Positions 46,601-61,256 of a stretch of 64,000 nucleotides of DNA are shown piece after piece. Numbering within the stretch: the stretch's first letter is position 1; every line of letters starts with the position of its first letter. The notes beneath the pieces are model-generated. The model was given only the letters and a program-made list of their open reading frames with translations, was not told the origin of the DNA and did not search any database. The position numbers and the translations under genes were made by a program. Source of the stretch: Adiantum capillus-veneris (taxonomy: Eukaryota > Streptophyta > Polypodiopsida > Polypodiales > Pteridaceae); assembly GCA_014529385.2 (NCBI GenBank), contig CM043964.1:164997-228996 (forward strand), written 5' to 3'.

Positions 46601-48306
46601 AAAGTGCTAAATACAGCAAACATGAAAAAATTGGGTTTAGCATTATGACCTCTAGAAACCCATAGAAACTACTCAATATCTATCCAAGTTTGTAGTCTAT
46701 GATTAGATATGGGTTACTACTACAAATACACACAATTGGCCTAAGAAACTAGCAATATTGAGAAAGTTATACTTGCTACTCTAAAATGTATCGTATTCTT
46801 CAGCAATCAAAAAACTCAACCATCATCATATACTATGCTATATAGCATATTAGGTCCCCCAAAACTCAAGGAAGATTAGCTTTGTGTTATACATTACACT
46901 TACACAATCAAATTTGAATTTGGATATCAAGAAAGCCATCAAAAAAATCATAAAAGTGCTAATTTTGGCCAAAAAATAGGATTATGCAATTCTTGTAAAT
47001 TGGTCATAACTTTCAATTTTAACACTTAGCTCTCCCTACAAGCATCAAAACATGTTGATAACTATGAAGTCCTAACCTCTAGCCATCTAAACCTCACAAA
47101 CATGAAGTTTAGAGTGGTATAGTTGAAAAAATTGAAAAAAAACCAAAAACAGGACCCGTTTTTTCACACAGTTTAGGTTCAAAAATGTTGTCCAAGAGTA
47201 CGGTTAATGATGAGATCTATACTCAAAAAAAAATGCTAAGTTTTTTTCAGCTCATAAGGCAACTTTGTGGATATATAGCACCTAAAAAATCATTTTCATA
47301 CTCTTCAAATAATTCAAGCAAAATAATCACTTAACAGGACACAAAAGTGTCCAAGGACATAAAAGTGTCATGTTACCATTCTAGTGTTAAAGGATTTTGT
47401 TAGATTGAGGTCACAACCGGAGGTATGCAAAATAAATACAATATAGATAGCATTTAAACGCTATGGAGTTACTAATAAAAATATGTGGTTTTAATGTTTT
47501 CAGGCGAGCATGGCAGAAGGTTGGGTGGTGCAAGAGGCATTTGTGTATGTCTCACAGTATCTCATCACAGTGGATCCATCATTGCCTCGTCTGTGGAGTG
47601 AAGAAGAGGATCCTAGGAAGCACTCAACCATTCCTAGTGGAAAAGGCTCACTCTTGGTCATGGATAGAGAGTTTCATGCCATAGTCAACAACTACTCTTT
47701 ACTCAATGCCACTATCATGACCAAATGGGTCAATATGTACTTGGAAGGCCGCGCAGCTAGAGAAAGGGATAGAGATGCATGGAAGAGGTCAAAAGACATG
47801 AAAATGGGCTCATTATGGTGGATTCCACCCAATTCCATCGGGGAAAAACTGACAACTTGGTGTATCCTAGTAGTTGCGAGCAGGTAATTTAGGCTATGTG
47901 CAATTAACTTAAATTAAACATTTAAGTTATGTATATCAGCTTATTCTTAGTGTGTGACGTACAGGTCTTTTATGTGCCATCTATATTTCAAAGAAGACTT
48001 TGGTATGTCATTTCAGTCACGCCGTGGGGTAGATCTATCTTTGCAGAGACGGACATTGAGCCAGTAATTGATCCCATCATACCATCACCACAAGATGCAA
48101 AGGAAGATGTAGTAGAAGTTGAAGAAGGTCAGCCAAGCCTTGCAAATAGTCATCTTGAGGAGGAGGAAGAGGGAGAAAGCGATGATGATTCTACAGGAGG
48201 TGATGGAGAGGAGGAAGAATCTCTAAATTTGATAATTGATTTGAATACTATGGGTCTAAATATGGATCCTAGTGCTTGTAGAGATCTTATACAAGATGAG
48301 AACTAA
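43672..48306 (+). pseudogene. CACTA-B TNP2-type transposase, spliced, interrupted
   Basis: Exon 1 has LPCPCVRCKCAIARL and ends FGWSNASVDALLR; intron 44,271-44,344. Exon 2 has VNDCVLFRNDH, KFLRHFPLIPCIQHMF, LRIGLVSDGVNPFGHRSTS and DVYLQPLIDELQELW; intron 45,028-45,104. Exon 3 has YIFL-type SRYSIFLSLPYWDSLKIQHL and DPMHVFKNVGQAVWDHI, the catalytic half; introns 45,749-45,827 and 45,908-45,997. The next exon, ending HSRWMFFLERFLKTL, is split by a TTAA element (46,210-47,386) and resumes DFVRLRSQPE; intron 47,423-47,503. Then MAEGWVVQEAFVYVSQYL, and an acidic tail to 48,306. Frameshifts near 43,915 and 44,860 (A7), and stops at 44,782 and about 44,830, make it dead. The last intron (from 47,884) does not rejoin in frame at the obvious AG. 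Confidence 0.9.
46210..47386. mobile_element. 1,177-bp non-autonomous TIR element with TTAA flanks
   Basis: The ends are CACTAGAATGGTAAC (46,210-46,224) and its perfect 15-bp inverse GTTACCATTCTAGTG (47,372-47,386). TTAA stands immediately outside both ends (46,206-46,209 and 47,387-47,390). Near both ends are the self-complementary GGACAYAAAAGTGTCC motifs. There is no coding capacity. Insertion at TTAA with duplication is the habit of piggyBac elements, but the ends do not start CCC, and a TA duplication (ACACTAG ends, Tc1/mariner-like) fits equally. It lies in a CACTA-B exon whose frame is continuous without it. Confidence 0.88.
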
Positions 48307-48309
48307 AAA

Positions 48310-48740
48310 AACTCTCCATTCTTTCACTTGGTGTAGTATATGATTAATTTGCAAATGTTTCGTTATGTGCTTATGAATAGTATTTGTAATGGTTTTGTTG
48401 TGAGTTCAATGATTTATGTATAGAATTTTTAGAGTGAAAGAGAGATTAAGTGAAGTGAGCAAGCATTCTGGAGAGTGTAGGAGTTGTATTGGATTTAAAT
48501 GGAAACCCGTAGGAGAGGAAGGGGAAGGGGGTCTAGCCTGTCTTAGCGGTAATGTTTGCGGCAATAATCGCGGATATTTGCGCGGTAATATGTGCAGTAA
48601 AGTGCTGCTTCTGCATCAAAACAATTCTCTCTCCTCATTTTGAATTCCTCTCTCTTGTTTTGCGGTAATGGCCCGCGGTAAACACCACGATCTCTCACAG
48701 TGGGAGCCAAGAAAAAGATGCTGAACGAAGAGCTATCATG
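48310..48740. other. CACTA-B 3' non-coding and terminal repeats
   Basis: Downstream of the TNP2 stop: GCGGTAATGTTTGCGG, GCGCGGTAATATG and GCGGTAATGGCCCGCGG repeats up to the presumed terminus at 48,699. Confidence 0.6.
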
Positions 48741-50100
48741 TGTTTTTTAAGCACACTAAAAATTGTATACCCTCCTCTTTTCAAGAGAAGCATAAATATT
48801 GTGTTGAAAATGGTTACATGCACCATCAGAACATGCAGTACAAGTGTGCAAGGACGAACTCAAACAGTTCTAGAGAATGGGATATGCTATTTTGGATAAG
48901 ATTCCAAGATCGAAAGCTTGGTTGTCATGGTGAGATGTTAGAGTGCCACAATGAGGAGATAGATTTGTTGCTCAAGATGATTCGGGTGCTTTTGTCCCAA
49001 GAACAAATTTTTTTAAGGCTAAACATGCAAGTATGCATGCTTCAGTTGGTTATAGAAAAAATCATTGGTCTTTATGGAGTCACTTGTGTAGATATGTCAC
49101 TAGCAGTTCTTCGAAGTGTTTGTTACAACACCTCCTTGAAGGGCAAGTAAACATCCCTAGGACCAATGTGGTAGACTTGACAACTAGATTTATGAGCAAT
49201 CAGTCAGTGTTTGCAGCAAGTAGAATACTGGTTGATGCAGCTCAATCAACAGTTCTAGAAATGCAAATACCAAGTCAAAAAATGAATAGAGATAAAACAC
49301 GAGATTTAAGAGTGTGCAAAAATCGTTGTCAGTCTTTCTTGACCTTGATGAAACTCTTGAAGAATACTTCCATAGATCAAAGTTTGTTACTACCACTACA
49401 CCAGTTTACACCATACCACAAGCAAGAAAAATGCTTCCACCGCTCCTAGTCTCTGATTGGAGAAGAAGGTGCCTTAGACAGTTTGGGAAAATAGGCGCAG
49501 AGACCCTGGCAGAAAAATGATGTGTTTTGGTGTTCTTCTCGGAGAGAAAGTACGTTGTGGTAGGTCCATACACAAAAATTTAGATAATGTGAACAATGGT
49601 GAATATTCATGTCCCTTGCTTTTGGGGGGGGAGAAAATATTGTGATGTGGGTGTCAAACCAAGAGGAATTGTGGAGGGCTTCATATGGTTTTGGAACGAG
49701 AGTAACACTCATGCATGGAATATTGATGAGATGATTATTGGACCTCTTTGGCCAGCCCCGAGGATGTAGGTCGTGGGAGAAGTAACCTATCCGCTTTCAT
49801 GGGAGGTTGAGATGCTGCAAAAAGATGGATTTGTGATACAAGGCAGCAATGCATCAACACAACAAAACCTCTACCTAGTGGGCAATGCGAAACATAGCCT
49901 ATTTCTTTTCATGCTAGATTCAAAAATGGAAAGCATCTCAGATGGAGGTCAAAATTAACCAAAGGCTTTAGTGAGAGGATAGCATTGGGTTGCAGCATGC
50001 AAGCACTACTAGTGAGAGAGGTTATATTGGTACCTAATGTGTTTCATGTTTTTCATGACCTAGCACTCTTGGCTTGCTTCAACAGGGGGTTACTTATGCT
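48741..50100 (+). pseudogene. Unrecognised decayed coding region
   Basis: Long plus-strand frames with stops and shifts read, for example, HNEEIDLLLKMIRVLL, WSLWSHLCRYVT, RDLRVCKNRCQSFLTLM, LPPLLVSDWRRRCLRQFGK and MLPPLLVSDW-like sequence, with a protein-like composition. I cannot assign a family. It sits between CACTA-B and the right half of the chromovirus, so it is probably another element's ORF. Confidence 0.4.
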
Positions 50101-50640
50101 ATGACCATTGCAAACTTCCCTTGATGTGCTTGTGAGGATTTCCAGAAAAGAGACAGCAAGTGCCTCACTTACATGCATCGTAAACACATCTACTTTGTGT
50201 ATTTTTGAGTCCTTGGGTTGGATTCTATATCTCACGAGTTTGTGCTTCAGGCAACACTGACAAAAGTAGAGTTGTTCCGGGATTGTTTGGGACGCCAGAG
50301 TTTCAACATAACATTGACCTTTTGAGCTAAGGTTTATGGTCCTCTATGGATTGGTTGGATTCACTGCAATTGCAATTGCCATTGCAAGATGGGTGCCTAT
50401 TAATGATACTTGCATTGTTTTGATAGCTTATGTTACTTAGTCTATTAGGAATTTATATTGTCATAATGATCACCTTCTATTGATTGACCATTTTTTTGGA
50501 TTGCTTGCACTTGACATTATGAGAGGGATTAATACAACAAAGCTTTTTATGCTACAATTCTCTTTATTTTTTGCTCGGAGAAATGCCACGCGGAAATGCC
50601 ACGCTCGGTTTTTCCCGCTCGGTGTATGGATTTCCTCGGT
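50101..50640. other. Right part of nested insert, no gene seen
   Basis: Short frames only. The exact right junction with chromovirus sequence lies at roughly 50,640-50,670. Confidence 0.4.
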
Positions 50641-50649
50641 AACACCATA

Positions 50650-52137
50650 CCCATTGTACATATGCAAGCTTTCAATAAGTCAATAAAGAGATCTATTTTT
50701 GTATACATGATTTTTGTTAAAGATTCTCAAAATGAACCTAACGCTTTAGCAAAAGAAAATATAAATAATCACAAGGAATTAGAGTTATCTAATTTTCTCA
50801 AGGGATTTCAAGATATTTTTATTGACGACATCCGTTGTGAACTACCTCCTGAATGAGGCAATGATGACCATGCAATTGAAATTCTTCCAAGAATTTCATT
50901 GCCTAATAAACCTCCTTATAGAGTTTCTCAAGCTCAACAAGAGGAGATTATGTGGAAAGTACATGAGTTATTTGAGAAGGGCATGGTTATGCCTAGCTCA
51001 TCTTCATTTTGTTCACCCGTGTTATTAGTGCAAAAGAAAGATGGCACATATTGTATGTGTGTCGACTATAGAGCAATAAATAGGATCGCTATCAAAATAG
51101 GTTTCTTGTTCCATGGGTAGAAGACCTATTTGATAAGCTGCAAGGATCAACCTACTTTAGTAGGATTGACCTAAAAAGTGGCTACCATCAAATAAGGATA
51201 GTTGATCAAGATATTATAAAGACCACATTTTGCACTACATTTTGTCTTTACGAATACATTGTCATGCCTTTTGGCTTGACCAATGCACCAACCACATGAA
51301 CCGCTTGATGGAGAAGCTATTTAGACCTCATCGAACCTTTATCGGAGTGTTCTTTGATGATATAATCATCTACTCTAATTCACTAGACAAACACAAGCAA
51401 CACCTCTAGGTAATATTTCAAGTCTTACGAGAGAATAAACTTTATATTAATCGAAAGAAAAGTGAGTTTTTCTAAGAAGAGATTTAGTATTTACGTCACA
51501 TTATCCCTCAAGATGGCATCCAAATGGATCCATTAAAGCTAGAGGTAATAAGTGGATGGCCTAATCCAAGGAATCTACATGAACTATGAAGCTTTATAGG
51601 TATGTGTCTATGCTATAGACGCTTAATAGAAAAGTTCTCACAAATCACTAGACCATTACATGACCTAACAAAGAAAAATGCTAGGTATACATGGTCTGTC
51701 AAGGAGAACAACGCTTTTAGAAAGCTTTAAAAAAAAGCTTATCTCTCAACCTGTGCTTACACTACTGGATCTCTCAAAGCCATTTGAGGTATAATGTGAC
51801 GCTTGTGGTGATTGCCTTGGAGTTGTTTTGTCCAGAAGGGCATTCCATAGCCTATGAAAGTTGAAGGCTCGACCCTGTTGAGCAAGCTCTAGGCATACAT
51901 CGAAAAGAACTCCTCACAGTTCTACATGCCTTAGACTCGTGGGAGCACTATTTATTGGGGACTCCTTTCATTCTGCGGCGGACAGATCACTAAAGCCTTA
52001 AGTACTTCATGATGTAGACCAAGCTCTCCGACAAACAAACGAGGCAAGAAAATTTCCTTTGACAATATCATATTCATATTGCTCACATTGCTAACAAGCA
52101 TAATCAAGTAGCCGATGCACTCTTAGGATGACCAAGA
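50650..52137 (+). pseudogene. Chromovirus reverse transcriptase and RNase H
   Basis: Coding resumes with ELELSNFLKGFQDIF, then RT motifs [52 protein letters not shown], the catalytic GVFFDDIIIYS (about 51,345), and FIGM-type connection sequence. RNase H follows at 51,780-52,130 with QCDACGD-like, HRKELLTVLHALDSWEHYLL and ANKHNQVADAL. At least six stops or frameshifts. This is the continuation of the protease interrupted at 37,065. Confidence 0.9.
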
Positions 52138-53075
52138 GTGAATGCAATTTCCATAGAAACTCACAATGATATATCTTCTATGATAGATGAGTACGCTATT
52201 GATCCCAATTTTAGAGATGTGATTTCAGCCCTTGCACTAGGGAATAAAGAGGAACCATTTATTTTACAAGATGGTTATCTTCTCTATGGAAATAGACTAT
52301 GTGTTACTAACTCACTACGTGAAAAAGTAATGTATGAATCTCATGCTCCTCCTTATGCAGGGAATAGAGGGATTCAGTCTACCCTAAAAGGGATTGAAAC
52401 ATATTTCTATTGTCCAACCATGAAATCAAACATACAAGAGTATGTTTCTAAATGTGTGGTATGCCAAAAGACAAATTTTGATAGAGGGAAGCAACCTGGA
52501 TTGCTTCAACCTTTTGCCAATCCCTAATTCACCATGGGAGAGCATATCCATGGATTTTATCTTTGGATTGCCCAAGTCTATCCATGGGAACACGGGAATA
52601 TGGATGATAGTAGACAGGTTTAGTAAACAACCTCATTTTTTACCTGTCAAAAAGACTATCAAAGCCCATCAAATGGCAACCCTCTTCATATCACAAATCT
52701 TCAAGTACCATGGCTTGCCAATGTCCATAGTGTCCGATAGAGATCCTAGATTGACCAGCAATTTTTGGAAGGGTCTCTTTGAGAATTTAGGAACAAGACT
52801 AAACTTCTCTTTGGCATATCACCCTCAAACGGATGGCCAAAGTGAAATAGCTAACCTAACAATCCTTGATCTACTAAAAGCCTACGTAATAGAAGTAGAT
52901 CAAAGATCCCAATGGGAGAAGTACTTACCCTTTGTGAAGTATGCCTACAATAATATGGTACATACCTCCACAAGAAAAGCACCTTTCAAGGTAATTGAAG
53001 GAAGATCTAAAAGTCCGCTGCTACTTAAGGTACACGGGAAGATCTTCGCTCCAGATGAGTATAGCTGAGACCTCC
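52138..53075 (+). pseudogene. Chromovirus integrase
   Basis: The zinc-binding region reads YESHAPPYAGNRGIQSTL ... CVVCQKTNF; the second histidine of HHCC is asparagine here. The catalytic core keeps D in SMDFIFGLPKS, D in SIVSDRDPRLTSNFW and E in HPQTDGQSEIAN. Two overlapping frames (to 52,527 and from 52,442) show one frameshift. Integrates the cDNA into chromatin in active relatives. Confidence 0.92.
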
Positions 53076-53299
53076 AAGAATCTTTCCAAAAGATTAAGGA
53101 TGCTATCTCTATCTCACACCAAAGGCAAAAGGTTACTGTTGATAAGCATAGAAGAGCCCAATCCTTTAAATAGAAAATGATTGGGTCTTGCTTAAATTCC
53201 TCAAGGCTTGATTAAGGTACACGACGGGCAAGAATCCTACGGGACCAAAAGTACTATGCTTAGTTAGCAAAAAGGTACTATGGTCCCTTCCAGATTCTT

Positions 53300-53629
53300 A
53301 GACCAATCAATGAAATGGCCTATAAACTCAAGTTGCCCAGTCATTGGTTCTTACACAATGCTTTTCATGTGAGCTTAGTAAAGCCCTACAAAGGAGAGCC
53401 AACTCAAGAACCAACTATTGAAGACCCATCGGAGATTGAGGACCAAGAAGAGGTGATGCAACTCGAATCCATTCTCCAACATGAAGACAAGGTATTGAGA
53501 GGCGGTAAGATTAGACGATATCTTATTAAGTTTAAGAACTATCCTTTTGAAGATGCTAGATGGATGCAAGGCATACAATTAAAGGATAACCTAAACCTTG
53601 TCAATGCTTACAATGCCTCCCTAGAGTAA
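53300..53629 (+). pseudogene. Chromovirus integrase C-terminus with chromodomain
   Basis: LPSHWFLHNAFHVSLVKPY is the usual pre-chromodomain block. LESILQHEDKVLRGGKIRRY and LIKFKNYPFEDARWMQ form a chromodomain (about 53,462-53,572). Chromodomains of this class bind modified histone H3 and steer insertion to heterochromatin. The expected tryptophan-glutamate pair reads WMQ, so binding may be impaired. Confidence 0.88.
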
Positions 53630-53979
53630 ACAAATGTACAAATGTTTAAATGAACCAAGTTTTTGCCTTATAAGACTCTCTTATTCTTTATTGTGCATAA
53701 ATGTTAAGTAGTATGCATGCTTAGGATCAAGTTTGCGAAGACGACATCTTCCAAACACCAGGTAGAGCTTGTCACTCTACTATGGAATATTGATAGGACT
53801 AATGCACAGACATGCTTGCGGTAGCTTAGGCTCTCAAGCACCAAATGGACCAGTCATCCGTTCTGGAACAATGTCATAGGGTAAGATAGGGATCCTCTAC
53901 CTGCTAGAACAAGGACTAATGAATAGGATTTATCTTTTCTACCCCATAGTCGAGGACGACTATGATTTAAGGAGAGAGG

Positions 53980-55537
53980 TAACATCATAATAACTAATAT
54001 CTAAATCTCCTAAATGATTTTCTCACGTTAAATTAATCATTTAATATGGGGAAGTACCAAGGGAGCAAAAGCTAGAATATTGGTTAAGTGGTGTAGACCG
54101 GCGACAATAGGGATCCAAAGGAGGGAAAATAGGAATCCAAAGGGGGGGGCATCTGCAAAAGAGCAATGTGCAACAATGGGCTTCAAAGACCCTAAGGTTC
54201 AGGTCATCAAGACTTCCAAAATTTTAAGGTTAGGTCCATTGGTCAAAACCTAGGGCAAATTGGATGCTTATGTGAAGACCTTAAAGTCTTCACTTATACC
54301 TATATAGGAGGGGGCAAGCCTTTCTTGTAGGGGATGAGAGATAAACACACATACACTCTAGCAAGCTCCCCTTACACAAAAAGAATAGGGGACACCCCAA
54401 GGTGCATTCAATTCCTATTGGATGGCCATAGAGGTAGACCAATGAGAATTAGGCCAGAGTACATTTAGTTTAATTCATTTTAAAACACTTGAGAAAAGAA
54501 CCAATAGAAATTAATCTCTCTAGAAGACTATTGGATAGTCTCCCAAGGGGTCCAATGAGCATTTAGCAGCCCAATGGCTTGCCTGAATCCTATTGGCCAG
54601 AAGACTAAAGGGTCCAGTGAGAGTTTAATTGCATTAATTAATTACTTAAATCTCTCACAAAAGGGGAAAGGGGTACACATCTCACAAGGCTATCACTTAT
54701 GCTTCTTAATTATCATTGGCTAAGCTTTGTAGGGTCCAATGGGATGCTAGAATGAGTAAAAATCAAGAGGGGTCGACCAAGAGGGAGAGGGGGCTGATTT
54801 TGGCAAGGCATTATCACACACACACTCACACAATCTCATGTGTGAAGCAAAGAAGACTCTCTCTCCTTCTCAAGCTTTGATGGAAAGCTCATCACCTACT
54901 CCAATCTTGTGAGAAGGGATGCCAACACCAACAAATCTTGGCTTTGTGATGCAAATCCAACCAAGAGCCAAGATCCAATGCATGATCATCTCCTCTACCA
55001 TGCTAATTACTAAGCTATGATAAGCTATTATGAGTGATTATGTGAGGAGATATACTTCTTTCTCATAATAATACTCCGTCTTCCTCTCAATCTACTCTCA
55101 TACCGTGCTAGCTCTCACCATCTTCGAAGGTGTGTGAGGTCTTGGATCTGAGACCGTGAGGGAATTGATGTTGTGTTTTACAAGTATTAGCTTGGTTCTT
55201 GAAGCTTCCATCTTCATTGCACCAGCATGTTACTGAAGAAACACAAAGTATTGTATTGTAAAATTTTCACCTTTGATGGGGGAAACCTATAATACAAATC
55301 CTTTTGGAGGGGGGACTGCTCCATGTAAATCTGATCCTCAACTACTGTCAATAGCTTCATTTTTCTCTCTTTTGAAGTAATGTTCATGCCTATCTAACTA
55401 GGTGTTATGATTAATGTTTCTCTCTCCATCCAAGCACTCTTGCTATGCTCATTAGGAATCTATTCTAATGAAATGCTCCTCACTGTGTCTATGTTATTTT
55501 CCACTACACACAACTTACTAGACCATTAAATGTTACA
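53980..55537 (+). mobile_element. Chromovirus 3' LTR
   Basis: Follows the purine tract AAGGAGAGAGG. It begins TAACATCATAATAAC (expected TG altered) and ends CATTAAATGTTACA. Homologous to 33,302-34,687 but about 170 bp longer. A TATA-like CCTATATAGG lies at about 54,297. No 5-bp target duplication is seen between the two outer flanks. Confidence 0.85.
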
Positions 55538-56740
55538 GATTTTGTGGTAGGATATCCTAGAGTGATGAGAGACCGATGATACTCAGAGTGTATTAGCCTC
55601 ATATGCAGTGAAGTTTCCATGACTACATTAGCTCATGTGATATTTGTGTTCATCTCATAATCCAATCAAACATGCTACACTATCTTGGATAAGAGAGGCA
55701 CCCAAGTGGGAGAAATACATAGTGGATTACATAAAATAGAGATTCTTGCCAGCAAACTTGAGCATATCCAGACTATGTTCAATCCAAAGAGAATCTAAAT
55801 TCCATTGAGGAAAAAATCATAGATGCTCTTCTTGCCAGCAAACTTGAGCATATCCAGACTATGTTCAATCCAAAGAGAATCTAAATTCCATTGAGGAAAA
55901 AATCATAGATGCTCATGTCCGTAGATGAGCAATTGTAGGATGGGTTCCCAAGATTGTGCAACAAAACCATAAATGAGATTCTGGATTCTAGGTTTGGAGT
56001 GGATGTTCTTGTTGACTTTGATCCAATCGTGGTCATTGGATGCTTTGGGTAAAACACAAATTCATACAATATCCACTTCTGCATTTCCAATTAAGGGCTT
56101 CCAATGGTTTGACTAACAAAGACATGCAGATGTGTTGCAAATTTGAAGTCGACAACAACAACACGTGACATTAGCTTGAGTGCGACTAACAACACAAGCT
56201 CATCAGATGGACATGAAGGTGATCTTGGTTCTATAAAAATATGAAAGGGCCATGGTAAAAGTAGATAGGAAAGCATTAAGGAAGAGTTTTAAGATGTAAG
56301 CAGCAACTTGATGGGGATAGCATGGAGCGGTTGCATCACGAGAGAGAAGGCCAACAACAACATCAAGCAGATCTTGAGCAATGGAAATTGGAGGACAAGT
56401 TGTACATCTACTAGGCATGACAAGCTCAAGCAACCAAATCCTAGGGGCAATAATTTTATGATTCCGTCAAAATATTCTCAAACTTACTCACAATGTACTT
56501 ATCTTGGTTAAGTTCATTTGGCCTTAGAGAACCATGGATTTGGCTCCATAATAAAACATGTCCTAGAGTAGTTCCATAATAGATTCATATTTTTTATATT
56601 TTTGGTAGCTCCATAATAAATTCACATTTTAGATATTAGATCATATCTTGGATCAAAACATTCATATTTCAGGATTTTAGATTTTCATGTAGCTCCATAA
56701 TCAATCAAGATTTTTAAAACATTGAGTTGATTTCTATTGA
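55538..56740. other. Unassigned DNA with an 86-bp tandem duplication
   Basis: 55,745-55,830 and 55,831-55,916 are almost identical (CTTGCCAGCAAACTTGAGC start). From about 56,550 AGCTCCATAATAAA-type phrases repeat four times. No gene recognised. Confidence 0.6.
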
Positions 56741-56744
56741 GGCG

Positions 56745-59314
<2,570 letters not shown>

Positions 59315-59341
59315 TTAGCCCTCCCCAGGATGATGGTATAG

Positions 59342-61256
59342 TCATGTACCATCATAGAGCATCTTTTCCAAAGAGAGTGCTTCAGAGTCCTTGACGAGAT
59401 CTTCATTGTTTGGCCCCTCAGAATTTTGGCTGGAGTTACACTCATGCTTCATGTAACAATACTTACATGAGACAGCTGTCCTTTGACAGATCTTTGGTAG
59501 ATCCTTTGGTAGAAGGCGACTCAAATAGGGCTTCAAGCGATAACCATTTACCTTCCTAGAGTGCTCTTTCAAATTTGGCATCAAAACGATTATCGAGTCG
59601 ATTGTCATACCTTAGCACAAGATCTCCTTCATTGATGCCTTTGTTCTTTACTTTCTTGTCAAGCTTCTCCTTCGCCTGCGTAGCTTTCCTCTTGTATTTC
59701 TCTTTTCCACTCAAGCTTCTAAGCTAAGGTAAAGAAGTTCGATCCATCCATGCTTCTTGATCATCTTGTGCTGCTTTGCCATGAGTCGAATTTTTGGAAT
59801 GTTGAGCTCAATTGGTTGTAAAGCCTCTTGACCATAGACAAGTGAAATGGGTGTAAACTCCGTGGCTTCCCTATATGTGGTTCGATACGCCCACAAGGCA
59901 CCATCCAAGAAGTCATCCCACAAATTTGTCTTGTTTCTCACCATCTTTCTAATGATGCCTGCAATGACACCATTTTCTTTTTCTACCAGACCATTGGATT
60001 GGGGATAGTAGGGTGTACTATGACGATATAGAATGTGAAGTTCTTCACAGACTTCTGTGAGCAAGCCCTTTCTAAACCTTGGACCATTATCAGAAACAAT
60101 CTCCAAAGGTGTGCCAAATCTACAACAAATGTGAGTGTAAATAAATTTGCTCAATGTCCTCTCATTTACCTTTGCCACACTTTGTGCTTCCACCCACCTA
60201 GTCATATAGTCTACAACCACTAGAATGTAGAGTTTACCATTTTTTGTTCTAGAGAGAGGATCCATAGCATGAATGCCCCACTTTTCAAAGGGTCCATTTG
60301 CAAGCACGACTTGCCTTGGACCATCCAATCTTCTATATTTACCTGGCAATTGCCAAAACAATAATAATTGGCCAAACATACCCGCAAGCAAAATCTCTTC
60401 ACAGTTCACTCTTGGGCAAAATGACCACCACATGCCTCTTCATGCAAACCTTTTAGAATGGCTGGAATTTCCTTGATAGTTGGTACTCTTCTGCACTCTT
60501 GATCCTTCCCTCTTTGATAGAGGGATCCTTCTAGAAAGAGATACGCGCTTGCCTTTTTCATGAGTCTCCTCTTCTGAGCCTTCGTGAAGTCTTGTGGAAA
60601 CTCACCCTCCAAAATGTAGCTAATAATGCGAGTCAATGACTCCAGTCCCTGGTATTTCGGTTGCTTGACAGTTGCTGCCACCATGATGACCTGCACTTCT
60701 TTCTCAACACATGTAATGCTTGTTGTGCAAGTAAATCGGCATCTTCATTTTGTTTCCTAGGAATGATTTAGTTGCACTTCTTCAAACTGATTAAACATCC
60801 TACGAATGGCGTGAACTCTTGTCCTTAAGCTTTCATTCTTGCATGCCCAAATGCCTAAAATTTGCTTCAGAATGAGAAGTGCATCCCCTTTACCATGAGA
60901 CGTTGTATACCTTGGCCAATGCATATCTTTAAACCATGAAGTAGTGTGTCGTATTCTGCTTCATTGTTGCTAGTTGAACCTGGTAGATTGACCTTCTCTT
61001 TCATGACCACCTCTCCACTTGGGTTGAGCAATACTAGCCCTCCCCCTGCTTTTCCTGTTACTCGTCGAAAATCTCCATCAAAGAACAAGGTAAAAGCATT
61101 AGGAATACTTTTAGGTGGTGGCAATGGTAGGGTCTTTACTTCAGGTACCTTAATCTCCTTCTCATGTACCCTATAAGTAAGGATCCCTGCCAATTGTGCA
61201 CGCACACTAGCTTCTACCTTGAAAGAGTATTGGAACTCTTGCATTCCATAATCCAC
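59342..61256 (-). pseudogene. Tat-5 pol: second RNase H and integrase
   Basis: 61,256-60,867 ends the first RNase H and opens the second (FTLFFDGDFRRVTGKAGGG, SNNEAEYDTLLHGLKIC). 60,696-60,406 is the linker to the integrase zinc region (CGGHFAQ). 60,433-59,711 is the integrase core: WGIHAMDPLSR, where the D is shifted by a change from DAIGPL; EIVSDNGPRFR; SNGLVEKENG; and LWAYRTTYREATEFTP. The C-terminal tail continues to 59,342 in another frame. Four or more breaks. Confidence 0.9.

Larger units (their letters stand above)
43380..48699 (+). mobile_element. CACTA-B: En/Spm-type transposon, left end unresolved
   Basis: Delimited by subterminal repeats: TTACCGC-type motifs at 43,385-43,442 and the inverse GCGGTAA-type at 48,545-48,690. 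The right end reads TCTCTCACAGTG (about 48,688-48,699), a plausible CACTG-type terminus. I found no matching CACTGTGAGAGA on the left, so that end is lost or further left. Between them is a nearly full-length TNP2 gene. Confidence 0.65.

Noticed and set aside
46210-47386. CACTA-type identity for the nested element because it starts CACTAG
   Set aside because: The flanking 3 bp (TAA and TTA) do not form a direct duplication, whereas TTAA (or TA) does.
45000-48400. Host gene with many introns
   Set aside because: The exons are TNP2 transposase blocks in order; the gene belongs to a transposon.
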